Notes under the pieces: model-generated
What the model was told of the DNA's origin: nothing
Databases searched by the model: none
The model's input: only the letters and a program-made list of their open reading frames with translations
Position numbers and translations under genes: made by a program
From: Lentzea jiangxiensis
GTDB taxonomy: Bacteria; Actinomycetota; Actinomycetes; Mycobacteriales; Pseudonocardiaceae
NCBI RefSeq assembly: GCF_900104175.1
Contig: NZ_FNIX01000003.1
Coordinates: forward strand, 62,001-126,000
Reading direction: 5' to 3'
Length of the DNA: 64,000 nt
In this document: positions 35,302-47,494 of the stretch, in pieces
Position numbering within the stretch: position 1 is the stretch's first letter
Layout: every line of letters begins with the position of its first letter

Positions 35302-36318
35302 GTGGAAGCACTCCTCGTCGAGGGTGAGCTGCCCGCGAACCTGCACGGCAGGTTCCTGCAGTCCGTCCCGCATCCCGCACACGGCACGGAGCCGGTCTCC
35401 ATCACCGGCGTCCGCCTCGCCGGCGGCACCGCGGCCTGGCACCGCGCCCGCACCGACTTCTCACTGCTGGGCACCGTGCCGACGTTGGCCCCGGCGGTGC
35501 GCGACGGTCTCCGCGTCGCCCGGCCGGCGCAGGACCCCCGCACCGGCGAATGGCACACGATCGCGACCAGGCCGGGCTCCCCGCTCGCCGAACACGTGAC
35601 GATGAGCGCCGCGGGCGCGGTCCGCCGGGGCCGTTGTTTCGTGCTCAGCGGCCCCGCGCGCATCGACACCGTCGCCCTGACGGCGGACCACGTCGTCGTC
35701 CTGGACCTGTCCGTGGAACACGACCGCGCCACCGAGCTCATCGGCCTGCGCGCCCCCTGCACCTGGCGTCCCGGCAAGCAGGCGCGGATCGGCCTCCTGC
35801 CACGCCGGTCCCGGGGCAACCCCCTCTGGTTCCCCGTGTCACCGTGCTTCGTGCCGGAGACGGTCAACGCCTACGAGGACGGACCGGAGGTCGTCCTGGA
35901 CGCCGTGCGGCACACCTCGCCCACCGGACCTCGGGAGCTGACGCGCTGGACCCTCGACCCGAGCACGGGCACCGCAAGCGAAGAGCGCCTGCTCAGCGCC
36001 GACTCCGCCGTCGTGGCCGACCCGGAACGCGGCCGACGGCACCACACCGTGTACGCGGTCCGGGGCACCGCGGTGTCCCGGCACGATCCGCACACGTCCA
36101 CGACCCACGACTTCGGGCCCGGTCACCGCCTCGGCCAGCCCGCGACCGCCGGCGAATGGCTCATCGTCCCGTTCCACGACAGCACTTCGAGCAACCTGGC
36201 CGTCTTCGACGCCGCGGATCTGGCCTCCGGCCCGCGCTCCGTCGTGCGGCTTCCCGTCACCGTTCCGGTCGCAACGCGCACCACGTGGCAGCCACTGCTC
36301 GAACCTGTGCGTGCCTGA
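35302..36318 (+). CDS. Carotenoid-oxygenase-like protein without the iron-binding histidines
   Basis: The protein has 338 residues from GTG 35302 with GGAGG upstream; an ATG at 35284 lies inside the operator. Landmarks of the carotenoid cleavage oxygenase beta-propeller are recognisable: ELPANLHGRFL, LTADHVVVLDLSV, VNAYEDG, LTRWTLDP and a final TWQP. The positions that normally carry the four iron-ligand histidines read differently: VARPAQDP (Arg74 for TAHP), RIDT (Ile121 for HDF), PETVNAYE (Glu186 for FHxxNAYE) and ATRTTW (Arg326 for FHGxW). It is also about 120-150 residues shorter than active members. It should not cleave carotenoids by the usual mechanism and may be a binding protein or a relic kept under TetR control. 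Confidence 0.72.
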   Translation: MEALLVEGELPANLHGRFLQSVPHPAHGTEPVSITGVRLAGGTAAWHRARTDFSLLGTVPTLAPAVRDGLRVARPAQDPRTGEWHTIATRPGSPLAEHVTMSAAGAVRRGRCFVLSGPARIDTVALTADHVVVLDLSVEHDRATELIGLRAPCTWRPGKQARIGLLPRRSRGNPLWFPVSPCFVPETVNAYEDGPEVVLDAVRHTSPTGPRELTRWTLDPSTGTASEERLLSADSAVVADPERGRRHHTVYAVRGTAVSRHDPHTSTTHDFGPGHRLGQPATAGEWLIVPFHDSTSSNLAVFDAADLASGPRSVVRLPVTVPVATRTTWQPLLEPVRA

Positions 36319-36324
36319 GAACAC

Positions 36325-36350
36325 GGCTGTGCAGGTCGAGCGGCACAGCC
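36325..36350. terminator. Short hairpin between convergent genes
   Basis: GGCTGTGC (36325-36332) pairs with GCACAGCC (36343-36350) over a 10-base loop between the stops of the carotenoid-oxygenase-like gene and the DMT transporter gene. There is no T tract, so this is tentative. Confidence 0.45.
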
Positions 36351-36357
36351 AGCAGGC

Positions 36358-37218
36358 TCACACCCGCGTACCGACCGGCTCCGGCAAGGGCTCCTTGTGC
36401 CGCGTGTTCGCCGAATAGTGGGCGACGGCGATCGCTCCGGCGATCGCCAGGACGAACCCCGTGGTCGCGGCGGTCACGTAACCGTCGCGGACGTTGTCGC
36501 CGAGGTAGACCAGGCCGACGAACGACGAAAGCGCCGTGTTGGTGGTGAACATGATCGCGGTGACCCCGGTCGGACCGCCCTTCTGCAGCGCCATCGCGAA
36601 CAGCGCCGCCGCGGTGAGGCCGTTGAGGACGATGGACCAGGCCGCCGGTTCCAGGACGAGTCGCCACACGGCGTCCGGGACGTGCAGCGTCCGCGCCGAG
36701 ATGCCGACGACGCTGTAGGAGACACCGGAGCCGAACGCCAGCGCCACCGTCGCGCCGACGTGGTGGTGGCGCCGGGCGTAGAAGACGATCGCCGCCACCG
36801 GGACCGGGATGGCCAGGAGGATCCACCGCCACTGCGGCGCCAGGGCCTGTGCGGGACCCGGCTCCGCGGACACGCCCAGCAGGACCAGACCGGTCGCGCC
36901 GACCACCAGCGCGCCCCATCCCCGCGCACGGAGGCGGGAGCCCATGAAACTGCTGATCATGGCGGTCACGCCGACGCTGAACGCGAGCATCGACTGGACG
37001 AGGAACAGCGGCAGCCGGTGCAACGCCGCGGAGGCGAAGGCGAATCCCAGCAGGTTCACGCCAAGACCGAGGAAGTACAGCCACTGACGCCAGAGAGCGA
37101 TGAGATCCCGAGACGATCCGCCCTGCGCGGCCACACGCCGGACACCCATCGACTCGAGGATCGAACCACTTCCTGACGCCAGGGTCGCCAGCACGGCGAA
37201 GACGTAACCCAGTGCCAT
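36358..37218 (-). CDS. DMT-superfamily (EamA/NIPA-like) membrane transporter
   Basis: This 286-residue protein has about nine to ten membrane segments and a charged C-terminus. GSILESMGVRRVA in the first loop and QSMLAFSVGVTAMISSF and QKGGPTGVTAIMFTTNTALSSFVGL in later helices recall EamA-type carriers and the DMT-family magnesium transporters. The substrate cannot be told. It is transcribed alone toward the carotenoid-oxygenase-like gene. It probably marks the chromosomal side beyond the enediyne cluster. Confidence 0.78.
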   Translation of the reverse strand: MALGYVFAVLATLASGSGSILESMGVRRVAAQGGSSRDLIALWRQWLYFLGLGVNLLGFAFASAALHRLPLFLVQSMLAFSVGVTAMISSFMGSRLRARGWGALVVGATGLVLLGVSAEPGPAQALAPQWRWILLAIPVPVAAIVFYARRHHHVGATVALAFGSGVSYSVVGISARTLHVPDAVWRLVLEPAAWSIVLNGLTAAALFAMALQKGGPTGVTAIMFTTNTALSSFVGLVYLGDNVRDGYVTAATTGFVLAIAGAIAVAHYSANTRHKEPLPEPVGTRV

Positions 37219-37304
37219 TCGTCCATTGTGTCAGCCGGTGACCGCGGCGCTTTCAAGGTCCCCGTCGAGAACGGCTGATCCGGCCGCCACCGCGACGGCG
37301 CACT

Positions 37305-37616
37305 GTGCCTTGCCACCATTCCACTACAACGGAATTCGGCCGTTCATTACGCCATATGGAGCAATGTCGGCTGAAGGTGATCGGGGCACCAGCACGCGAA
37401 CTCACGCAAAGCGTTGAACGTTCTGTGAAGACGCTTCGTCACCGCGATCCACCGGCCTCGGCCCGCGGTCACCCGCGTGGCGACTGCGCCGCGCTCCTGG
37501 CGCGGGGCCGGCAGGTCCGCGATGAACTCGTGCGGCAGGAAGAACACATCGCTGAGCGTCGGCGGCGGCTGGACACCTATCTCGCCGACGGTTACGAGGC
37601 ACGTTCGGCCCGTTGA
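37305..37616 (+). pseudogene. Possible remnant of a MerR-type regulator (C-terminal coiled coil)
   Basis: An open frame of 103 codons ends in a charged heptad-like stretch (CAALLARGRQVRDELVRQEE, then AERRRRLDTYLADG) of the kind that closes many MerR-family proteins. The preceding residues do not form a helix-turn-helix and no ribosome site fits the first ATG. It may be the decayed 3' end of a regulator gene or chance coding in GC-rich DNA. Confidence 0.25.
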
Positions 37617-37675
37617 CCGCGTTACCGCGCATCTCGCGTGGTGGCGAATGGGGGCGTCGGGTTGGGCCGTGCTGT

Positions 37676-37706
37676 CATTGACGTTATACGTCATACGACT
37701 TATGTT
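37676..37706 (+). promoter_or_regulatory. Presumed GntR operator/promoter of the sugar ABC operon
   Basis: A 31-base element contains the perfect inverted repeat TGACGT-TAT-ACGTCA and then a second ATACGA...TTATG segment. It matches 27 of 31 bases of the element at 42910-42940 in the same orientation. It ends 35 bp before the solute-binding protein gene, so it probably overlaps the promoter. Confidence 0.7.
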
Positions 37707-37741
37707 CAGCCCACGAGCCACCACTCGAAGGGTGAGCAGCG

Positions 37742-39013
37742 ATGAAGCAGCGCACGCAGTGGTCCGCGGCCCTGGCCGCGGTTCTGGTCCTGACGGCCGG
37801 CTGCGGGAGCGCCGCGGGACCGGGATCGCGTTCCGGCGGGCCGGCGGACAAGCTCGTGGTCTGGGACTGGAAGTCGGGCGACGCCAAGGCCGCCGGGTAC
37901 GTGCGCGAGGCCAAGGCCGACTTCGCGAAGAAGCACCCCGGTGTAGCCGTCGAGTTCGTCGCGCAGCCGTTCGACCAGTACTACACGTTGCTCGGCGCGG
38001 CCATCCAGTCCGGCAGGGGTCCCGACGTCGTCCTGTTCAACGGGGGCGGCCAGATCCGCGACCGCGCCGACGCCCTCGCCCCGCTGGACTCCTACGTCGC
38101 CGAGGACAGGCAACGACTGGCCGGGTGGGACGCGTTCACCAAGTCGGGCAAGGTGTACGCCGCGCCGGTGACGCTGCAGGGACATCCGCTCTACTACAAC
38201 AAGGACCTCTACCGGAAGGCCGGCCTCGACCCCGAGGCGCCCGCCGCGACCTGGGACGAGTTCGTCCGCGACTGCGCCACCATCACCGAGAAGACCGGCG
38301 CCAGGTGCTTCGCGCTGGGCAACAAGGAGGGCATCGGCATCCAGTTCTGGTTGTCGGCGCTGGGATCGGCGGTGCTGACACCGCGGGAGTACGACGACTG
38401 GGTCGGCGGGAAGCGCGACTGGTCCTCCCCGGACGTCAAGAAGATCTTCGAGCTGTGGCGGCAGGCCGGCGAGTCCGGGCTCAACACCGACGGCGCCAAC
38501 TCCACCGCGATGTTCAACGACGCGTTCGCGGCCTTCAACTCGGGCAAGGCGGCCCACGTCATCGGCCTGATGTCCGACGTGGGGCACTGGAAGGACTTCG
38601 CGGAGTTCCTCACCCCGGACAACGTCGGTGTGCGGAACGCGCCTTCGGTCAACCCCGTGGCAAAGCCGAGCCTGCCCTACGACGGCGGTATCGGCTACGC
38701 GGTCGCGAAGTGGACGAGGGATCCGAAGCAGGCGGCCGACCTCGTGCGGTCGCTGACGTCGGCCGGCGCGCTCGAGGCCTTCCACCGCGACGGGGGCGCG
38801 ATCGCGGCCGACACCACGATCGGCACCTCGGCGGGCGGCCCCGCCGTCAGGACCATCGTCTCGGAGGTCAAGGCCGGCAAGCCCGCCCTGCACGTCGCCC
38901 TGGGGTCCAAGACGATCGAGCTCATGGGCCGTCTCTCGCAGCAGTTGCTCAGCGGCTCGGCCACGGTGGACGACGCGCTGCGGCAGCTGGCCGCCTCCGA
39001 CAAGACGGGCTGA
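37742..39013 (+). CDS. ABC sugar transporter solute-binding lipoprotein
   Basis: The 423-residue protein has a lipoprotein signal peptide ending LTAGC, with the lipid-attachment cysteine at residue 21. The mature part has the pattern of family 1 solute-binding proteins: LVVWDWKSGD, GRGPDVVLFNGGGQIRD, YYNKDLYRKAGLDPEAPAATWDEF and a C-terminal helix-rich domain. It would deliver an oligosaccharide to the two permeases encoded directly downstream. No ATP-binding subunit is encoded here, so a shared MsiK-type ATPase is expected, as is common in actinomycete sugar importers. The gene follows the presumed GntR operator. Confidence 0.93.
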   Translation: MKQRTQWSAALAAVLVLTAGCGSAAGPGSRSGGPADKLVVWDWKSGDAKAAGYVREAKADFAKKHPGVAVEFVAQPFDQYYTLLGAAIQSGRGPDVVLFNGGGQIRDRADALAPLDSYVAEDRQRLAGWDAFTKSGKVYAAPVTLQGHPLYYNKDLYRKAGLDPEAPAATWDEFVRDCATITEKTGARCFALGNKEGIGIQFWLSALGSAVLTPREYDDWVGGKRDWSSPDVKKIFELWRQAGESGLNTDGANSTAMFNDAFAAFNSGKAAHVIGLMSDVGHWKDFAEFLTPDNVGVRNAPSVNPVAKPSLPYDGGIGYAVAKWTRDPKQAADLVRSLTSAGALEAFHRDGGAIAADTTIGTSAGGPAVRTIVSEVKAGKPALHVALGSKTIELMGRLSQQLLSGSATVDDALRQLAASDKTG

Positions 39014-39017
39014 CCGC

Positions 39018-39977
39018 GTGGCCACCCGGTCCGCGTCCACTGTGGACGTACTCGGAACCGCAGTGTCCACAAGGGATCGGACGGCGATCCCGCCACGGCG
39101 GCGCAGACCCAGGGGGTCGCGCGCCGAGCGGTTCGCACCCCTGGTCCTGCTGGCACCGGCCGTCCTGATCATCGTGGGACCGCGACTGTGGCCGCTCGTG
39201 CTCGGGATCAACTTCTCGTTCACCGGGGACGGCGACCGCGACGGCACGGCCGTCGGGTTCGACAACTACCTGACGCTGCTCGGCGATCCCCTCTTCCTCA
39301 CGGCGCTGCGCAACGTCGGGCTGCTCGTGCTGCTGCTGCCGGTGGCCGTGGCGATCCCCGGGCTGCTCGCGACCTTCCTCCACCTGAAGGTGCCGGGACA
39401 CCGCGTGTACCGCGGCGTCTACTTCTTCCCCGCCGTGCTCTCCCCCGTGATCGTCGGCGCGATCTTCACCCTGCTGCTGGCCTTCGACGGTCCGCTCAAC
39501 ACGGTGCTCGGCGGTCTGGGCATCGGGCCGGTGGACTGGCTCGGCGATCCGGACGTGGCGATCTTCGCCATCGTCGGCGTGCACGTCTGGGCGACGTTCG
39601 GCATGGCGCTCGTCGTCTTCCTGGCGGGTTTCGCCACCCTCGACCCGTCGTTGCTGGACGCGGCCGAGGTGGACGGCGCCACGCTGCCCCAGACCATCCG
39701 GCACGTCATCGTCCCCGGCCTGACGCGCACCATCCAGTTCGTCTTCGTCACCACCCTGATCGGCATGCTCACGTCGATGTTCGGCCTGGTGTACGTGATG
39801 ACGAGCGGCGGCCCGGAGGGGTCGACCTACCTGCCCGAGTACTACGTCTGGATCCAGCAGGGGCAGATGAACCAGCCCGCGCTCGCCTCCGCCGCGTCCA
39901 CCGCGCTGTTCCTGATCATGCTCGTGGTGGGACTGGCGCAGATCGCCGTCCTGCGGCGCACGGGCGGGGAGGACTGA
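39018..39977 (+). CDS. ABC sugar transporter permease, MalF type
   Basis: This 319-residue protein starts at GTG 39018, 4 bases after the binding-protein stop. After an Arg-rich N-terminus come six helices, with the cytoplasmic EAA loop DAAEVDGATLPQTIRHVIVPGL, which docks on the ATPase. The size and order (first permease) are those of MalF-like subunits of the carbohydrate uptake CUT1 class. Its stop shares bases with the start of the second permease (TGATG), giving strict coupling. Confidence 0.93.
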   Translation: MATRSASTVDVLGTAVSTRDRTAIPPRRRRPRGSRAERFAPLVLLAPAVLIIVGPRLWPLVLGINFSFTGDGDRDGTAVGFDNYLTLLGDPLFLTALRNVGLLVLLLPVAVAIPGLLATFLHLKVPGHRVYRGVYFFPAVLSPVIVGAIFTLLLAFDGPLNTVLGGLGIGPVDWLGDPDVAIFAIVGVHVWATFGMALVVFLAGFATLDPSLLDAAEVDGATLPQTIRHVIVPGLTRTIQFVFVTTLIGMLTSMFGLVYVMTSGGPEGSTYLPEYYVWIQQGQMNQPALASAASTALFLIMLVVGLAQIAVLRRTGGED

Positions 39978-40804
39978 TGTCCGGCACCCGGCGGGCCGGG
40001 TGGGTCGCCGCGATTCCGATGGGCCTGCTCGCCCTGGCCACGGTCTACCCCCTGGTGTTCACCACCAACGTCGCGCTGAAGACCCGCCGCGAGTACGTCC
40101 TCGACCGGTTCTCCCCGGCGGGCTCGTGGAACTGGGACAACCTCGTCCGGGCGTGGACGGGTGTGGGGATGTCCCGCTACTTCCTGAACTCGGTCGTCGT
40201 CGTGACGTGCTCGGTCGCGCTGCTGCTCCTGATCGGGTCGATGGCGGGTTTCGCGTTGGCACGGCTGAAGTTCCGCGGTTCGTCCGTGCTGTTCCTCGGC
40301 GTGCTCGCCGCGTTGTTCGTCCCCTTCCAGGTGGTCATGGTGCCGCTGGCGCGGATCATGACCGGGGCAGGGCTCGTCGACACCTGGCCGGGCCTCGTGC
40401 TCGCCTACGTGGCGCAGTTCCTGCCGTTCACCATCTTCCTCCTGACCAGCTTCTACTCCACCGTGCCCGCGGACGTCGTCGACGCCGCCCGCATCGACGG
40501 CAACACGGTGTACGGGGTGTACTGGCGCATCATGCTGCCGATCGGCGCCCCGGCACTGCTGTCCGTCGGTGTGCTCGACGCGTTGTTCTGCTGGAACGAC
40601 GTGCTGATCTCGTTGTCGCTGATGCCGTCGGCCGAGCACCGGACGCTCATGGTGGGCGTCACCTCGTTGCGCGGCCAGTACTCCGACGACATCCCGGCGT
40701 TCGCCGCCGGTGTGCTGATCGCGGCGGTGCCGGTCCTCGTCGTCTACCTGTTCCTGCAACGCCAGATCGCCGACGGCGTCACCGCCGGGTCCACGAAGGG
40801 CTGA
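39977..40804 (+). CDS. ABC sugar transporter permease, MalG type
   Basis: The protein has 275 residues, six helices, and the EAA loop DAARIDGNTVYGVYWRIMLPIGAP. It is the MalG-type partner of the preceding permease; both are inner-membrane subunits of a CUT1 importer. Its start overlaps the previous stop, and the enolase-superfamily gene begins 2 bases after its own stop, so the catabolic enzyme is made with the importer. Confidence 0.93.
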   Translation: MSGTRRAGWVAAIPMGLLALATVYPLVFTTNVALKTRREYVLDRFSPAGSWNWDNLVRAWTGVGMSRYFLNSVVVVTCSVALLLLIGSMAGFALARLKFRGSSVLFLGVLAALFVPFQVVMVPLARIMTGAGLVDTWPGLVLAYVAQFLPFTIFLLTSFYSTVPADVVDAARIDGNTVYGVYWRIMLPIGAPALLSVGVLDALFCWNDVLISLSLMPSAEHRTLMVGVTSLRGQYSDDIPAFAAGVLIAAVPVLVVYLFLQRQIADGVTAGSTKG

Positions 40805-40806
40805 CC

Positions 40807-41958
40807 ATGCGCATCATCGGATACCGGACCCTGACGACGGTCCAGAACTGGGGCCGGCCGGTCGGCGACGCCAACGGCGTGTACGCCGACGGCGTCGTCC
40901 GGGTGCCGATCGTCGTCGTCGAGACCGACACGGGCATCTGCGGCGTCGGGCTCGGCCCGTGCGTGGAGATCGAGAACGTCTTCGCCGCCATCGAGGGCGA
41001 GGACCCGCGGTCGGTCACCGCTCTCTACGACACGATGCTGCGCCGGACGTTCAAGGCAGGGCACGCGGGAGCGGTGTTCGGCACCATCGGCGCGATCGAC
41101 ACGGCGCTGTGGGACATCAAGGCCCAGGCGGCGGGTGAACCGCTGTGGCGGCTGCTCGGCGGGCGCGACCGCCGGGTGCCCGCGTACGCCTCAGGTCTCG
41201 ACATCGCGTTGGACGACACCGAGTTCGTCGCGGTGTACGAGGCCTACGCCGAGCTGGGTGTGCGCGCGGCGAAGATCAAGGGTGGCCTCGACGTCGAGCA
41301 CGACGCCCACCGGCTCGCCCTGGTCCGCGACGTCCTCGCCAAGGCGCGCCGGGGATCGCGGCCGAGCCTGATGCTCGACGTCAACGAGACCTGGACGCGC
41401 AAGCAGGCGGTCCGGTACGTGAGCGAGCTCGAGCGCACGCTGGACCTGACGTGGATCGAGGAACCGGTCCGGCGCTGGGACGCGGAAGGGCACGCCGCGG
41501 TCAGCCGCGGGGTCCGCGCCTCCGTCGCCACCGGGGAGAACCTCACGGGGCTCGAACAGCACAGGGCGCTCATCGCGGCCGGGGCCGTCGACATCGTGCA
41601 GACGGCCGCGGTCTGGGGCATCACCCACTTCCTGAGGGTCGCCGCGCTCGCGCACGCGCACGACCTGCCGGTCAGCCCGATCGGCACGACGCCCGCCGGC
41701 CTGCTGCACGCCGCCACGTCGGTGCCCAACCACCTGGTGAGCGAGCTGCAGGACGTCCAGCCGCCGGTGGGCGTCTCCGTGGACCTGCGCGTGGAGGACG
41801 GCGCCTACGTCCTGGGCGACAGCCCCGGGCTGGGCGTGCGCGTGGACGAGAAGGCGGTCGCCTTGGCGAGTCACCTGCTGCCCGACCCGCTGGCCGGCGG
41901 CGCGCACATCCGCCCCGAACGCGCCGGGCGGCGCCTGCACGCGGTCGAGACGGCCTGA
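40807..41958 (+). CDS. Enolase-superfamily (mandelate racemase/muconate lactonizing type) enzyme
   Basis: The protein has 383 residues. The N-terminal cap precedes a barrel with the catalytic KIK (in VRAAKIKGG) and the metal ligands in MLDVNETW, TWIEEPV and TGENLTG. The last segment reads SPIGTTPAGLLHAATSVPN, so the common catalytic SPH histidine is replaced (Ile in this position), which argues against a classical sugar-acid dehydratase of the mannonate type. Members dehydrate or epimerise sugar acids. Encoded with a sugar importer and under the GntR operator, it likely handles an acid sugar released from plant polymer. Confidence 0.88.
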   Translation: MRIIGYRTLTTVQNWGRPVGDANGVYADGVVRVPIVVVETDTGICGVGLGPCVEIENVFAAIEGEDPRSVTALYDTMLRRTFKAGHAGAVFGTIGAIDTALWDIKAQAAGEPLWRLLGGRDRRVPAYASGLDIALDDTEFVAVYEAYAELGVRAAKIKGGLDVEHDAHRLALVRDVLAKARRGSRPSLMLDVNETWTRKQAVRYVSELERTLDLTWIEEPVRRWDAEGHAAVSRGVRASVATGENLTGLEQHRALIAAGAVDIVQTAAVWGITHFLRVAALAHAHDLPVSPIGTTPAGLLHAATSVPNHLVSELQDVQPPVGVSVDLRVEDGAYVLGDSPGLGVRVDEKAVALASHLLPDPLAGGAHIRPERAGRRLHAVETA

Positions 41959-42079
41959 GGAGATCCGGCCCTGCCCCGCCGGAGACCGGCGTCCGTTCGC
42001 CGCGGCGACTTCGGCCGGTGTCAGACGCGACCGTGCCGCCATGCGGTCCGGTCGCGGGCGCTGCGGCCGGTAAGCGCTT

Positions 42080-42853
42080 TCACCGGTTCAGCCGGCCGGG
42101 GTCCCCTGCTTCGCCGCGGCGCACGAGCCACGCCTCGGTGATGTGGGTGAACATGGCCTCCGCCGCGCCGGCGGGGTCGTGGGCGGCGATGCGGTCGAGG
42201 ACGCGCCGATGCCCGGCGTTCGACGCCTGGCACAGCTCGCGGCTGCTCTCACCGCGGTACCCGGCCGTGTTGAGGACCTGCGACTGCAGCGAGCGCACGA
42301 CGCCGCGGGCGATGCGGTTCCCCGACGCCAGCATGATCGCGTCGTGGAAGAGGCGGTCGTGCTCCTCGTAACCGGCGACGTCGTCGACGAGCTCGTCCAT
42401 CCGGTCCACCAGTGCCCGCAACCGGTCGACGGTCTCGTCGTCCGCGGTGCGCGCGGCGACCTGTGCCATGTCGGACTCCAGCAGCCGCCGGGTCACGACG
42501 AGGTCGTCCAGGGTCGCGAGGCTCTCGTCCTCGGCGATCGCGGCGAGGAGCACCTGCTCGTCGAGCACGTTCCACTGCACCGGCGGGTTGACGGTCGTAC
42601 CGGAGCCCTGGCGCACCGTGACGAGGCCCTTCTCCTGCAACACCTTCACCGCCTCGCGGATCACCGTCCTGCTCACCGAGAAGGTCTCGCAGAGCACCGG
42701 CTCGGGCGGCAGCGTCATGCCGGCGGGATAGCTGTGCCGGACGATCCGCTGCACCATTTCCGCGGTGACGGCCGCGGCGAGGCTGGCCGGTCTCCGCGTC
42801 CACACCGGATCCGCGGGCACGCCCTGTCCCGCCTGCCGTCCTGTCGCTGTCAT
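42080..42853 (-). CDS. GntR-family regulator, FadR subgroup (FCD domain)
   Basis: This 257-residue protein starts at ATG 42853 behind GGAG; the ATG at 42928 lies within the operator and is unlikely. A winged helix (about 22-90) carries LPPEPVLCETFSVSRTVIREAVKVLQEKGLV. The FCD ligand domain (about 100-235) has the metal/ligand histidine set in DRLFHDAIMLASGN and AGHRRVLDRIAAHD. FCD regulators bind carboxylic sugar acids or similar. It is convergent with the enolase-superfamily gene, and the element at 42910-42940 lies 57 bp upstream of its own start. It probably represses itself and the importer operon. Confidence 0.92.
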   Translation of the reverse strand: MTATGRQAGQGVPADPVWTRRPASLAAAVTAEMVQRIVRHSYPAGMTLPPEPVLCETFSVSRTVIREAVKVLQEKGLVTVRQGSGTTVNPPVQWNVLDEQVLLAAIAEDESLATLDDLVVTRRLLESDMAQVAARTADDETVDRLRALVDRMDELVDDVAGYEEHDRLFHDAIMLASGNRIARGVVRSLQSQVLNTAGYRGESSRELCQASNAGHRRVLDRIAAHDPAGAAEAMFTHITEAWLVRRGEAGDPGRLNR

Positions 42854-47404
<4,551 letters not shown>

Positions 47405-47494
47405 CGTTCCGCAGCACACACCACCGGAGGACGGCTCCAGCGGCCTGGGCGTGCGGCCCGGGCCGCGGAGCCTCCCTGCCCCCAGGAGACGACG

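Larger units (their letters stand above)
37219..37741. other. 523-bp intergenic region upstream of the sugar ABC operon
   Basis: It contains the promoter side of the DMT gene, a possible regulator remnant (37305-37616) and the presumed GntR operator (37676-37706). I see no intact gene with a convincing ribosome site. Confidence 0.6.

Noticed and set aside
42067..42086. LacI/cre-like palindrome CCGGTAAGCGCTTTCACCGG
   Set aside because: It overlaps the stop codon of the GntR gene between convergent gene ends, where an operator would have no promoter to control; it may just act as a weak hairpin.
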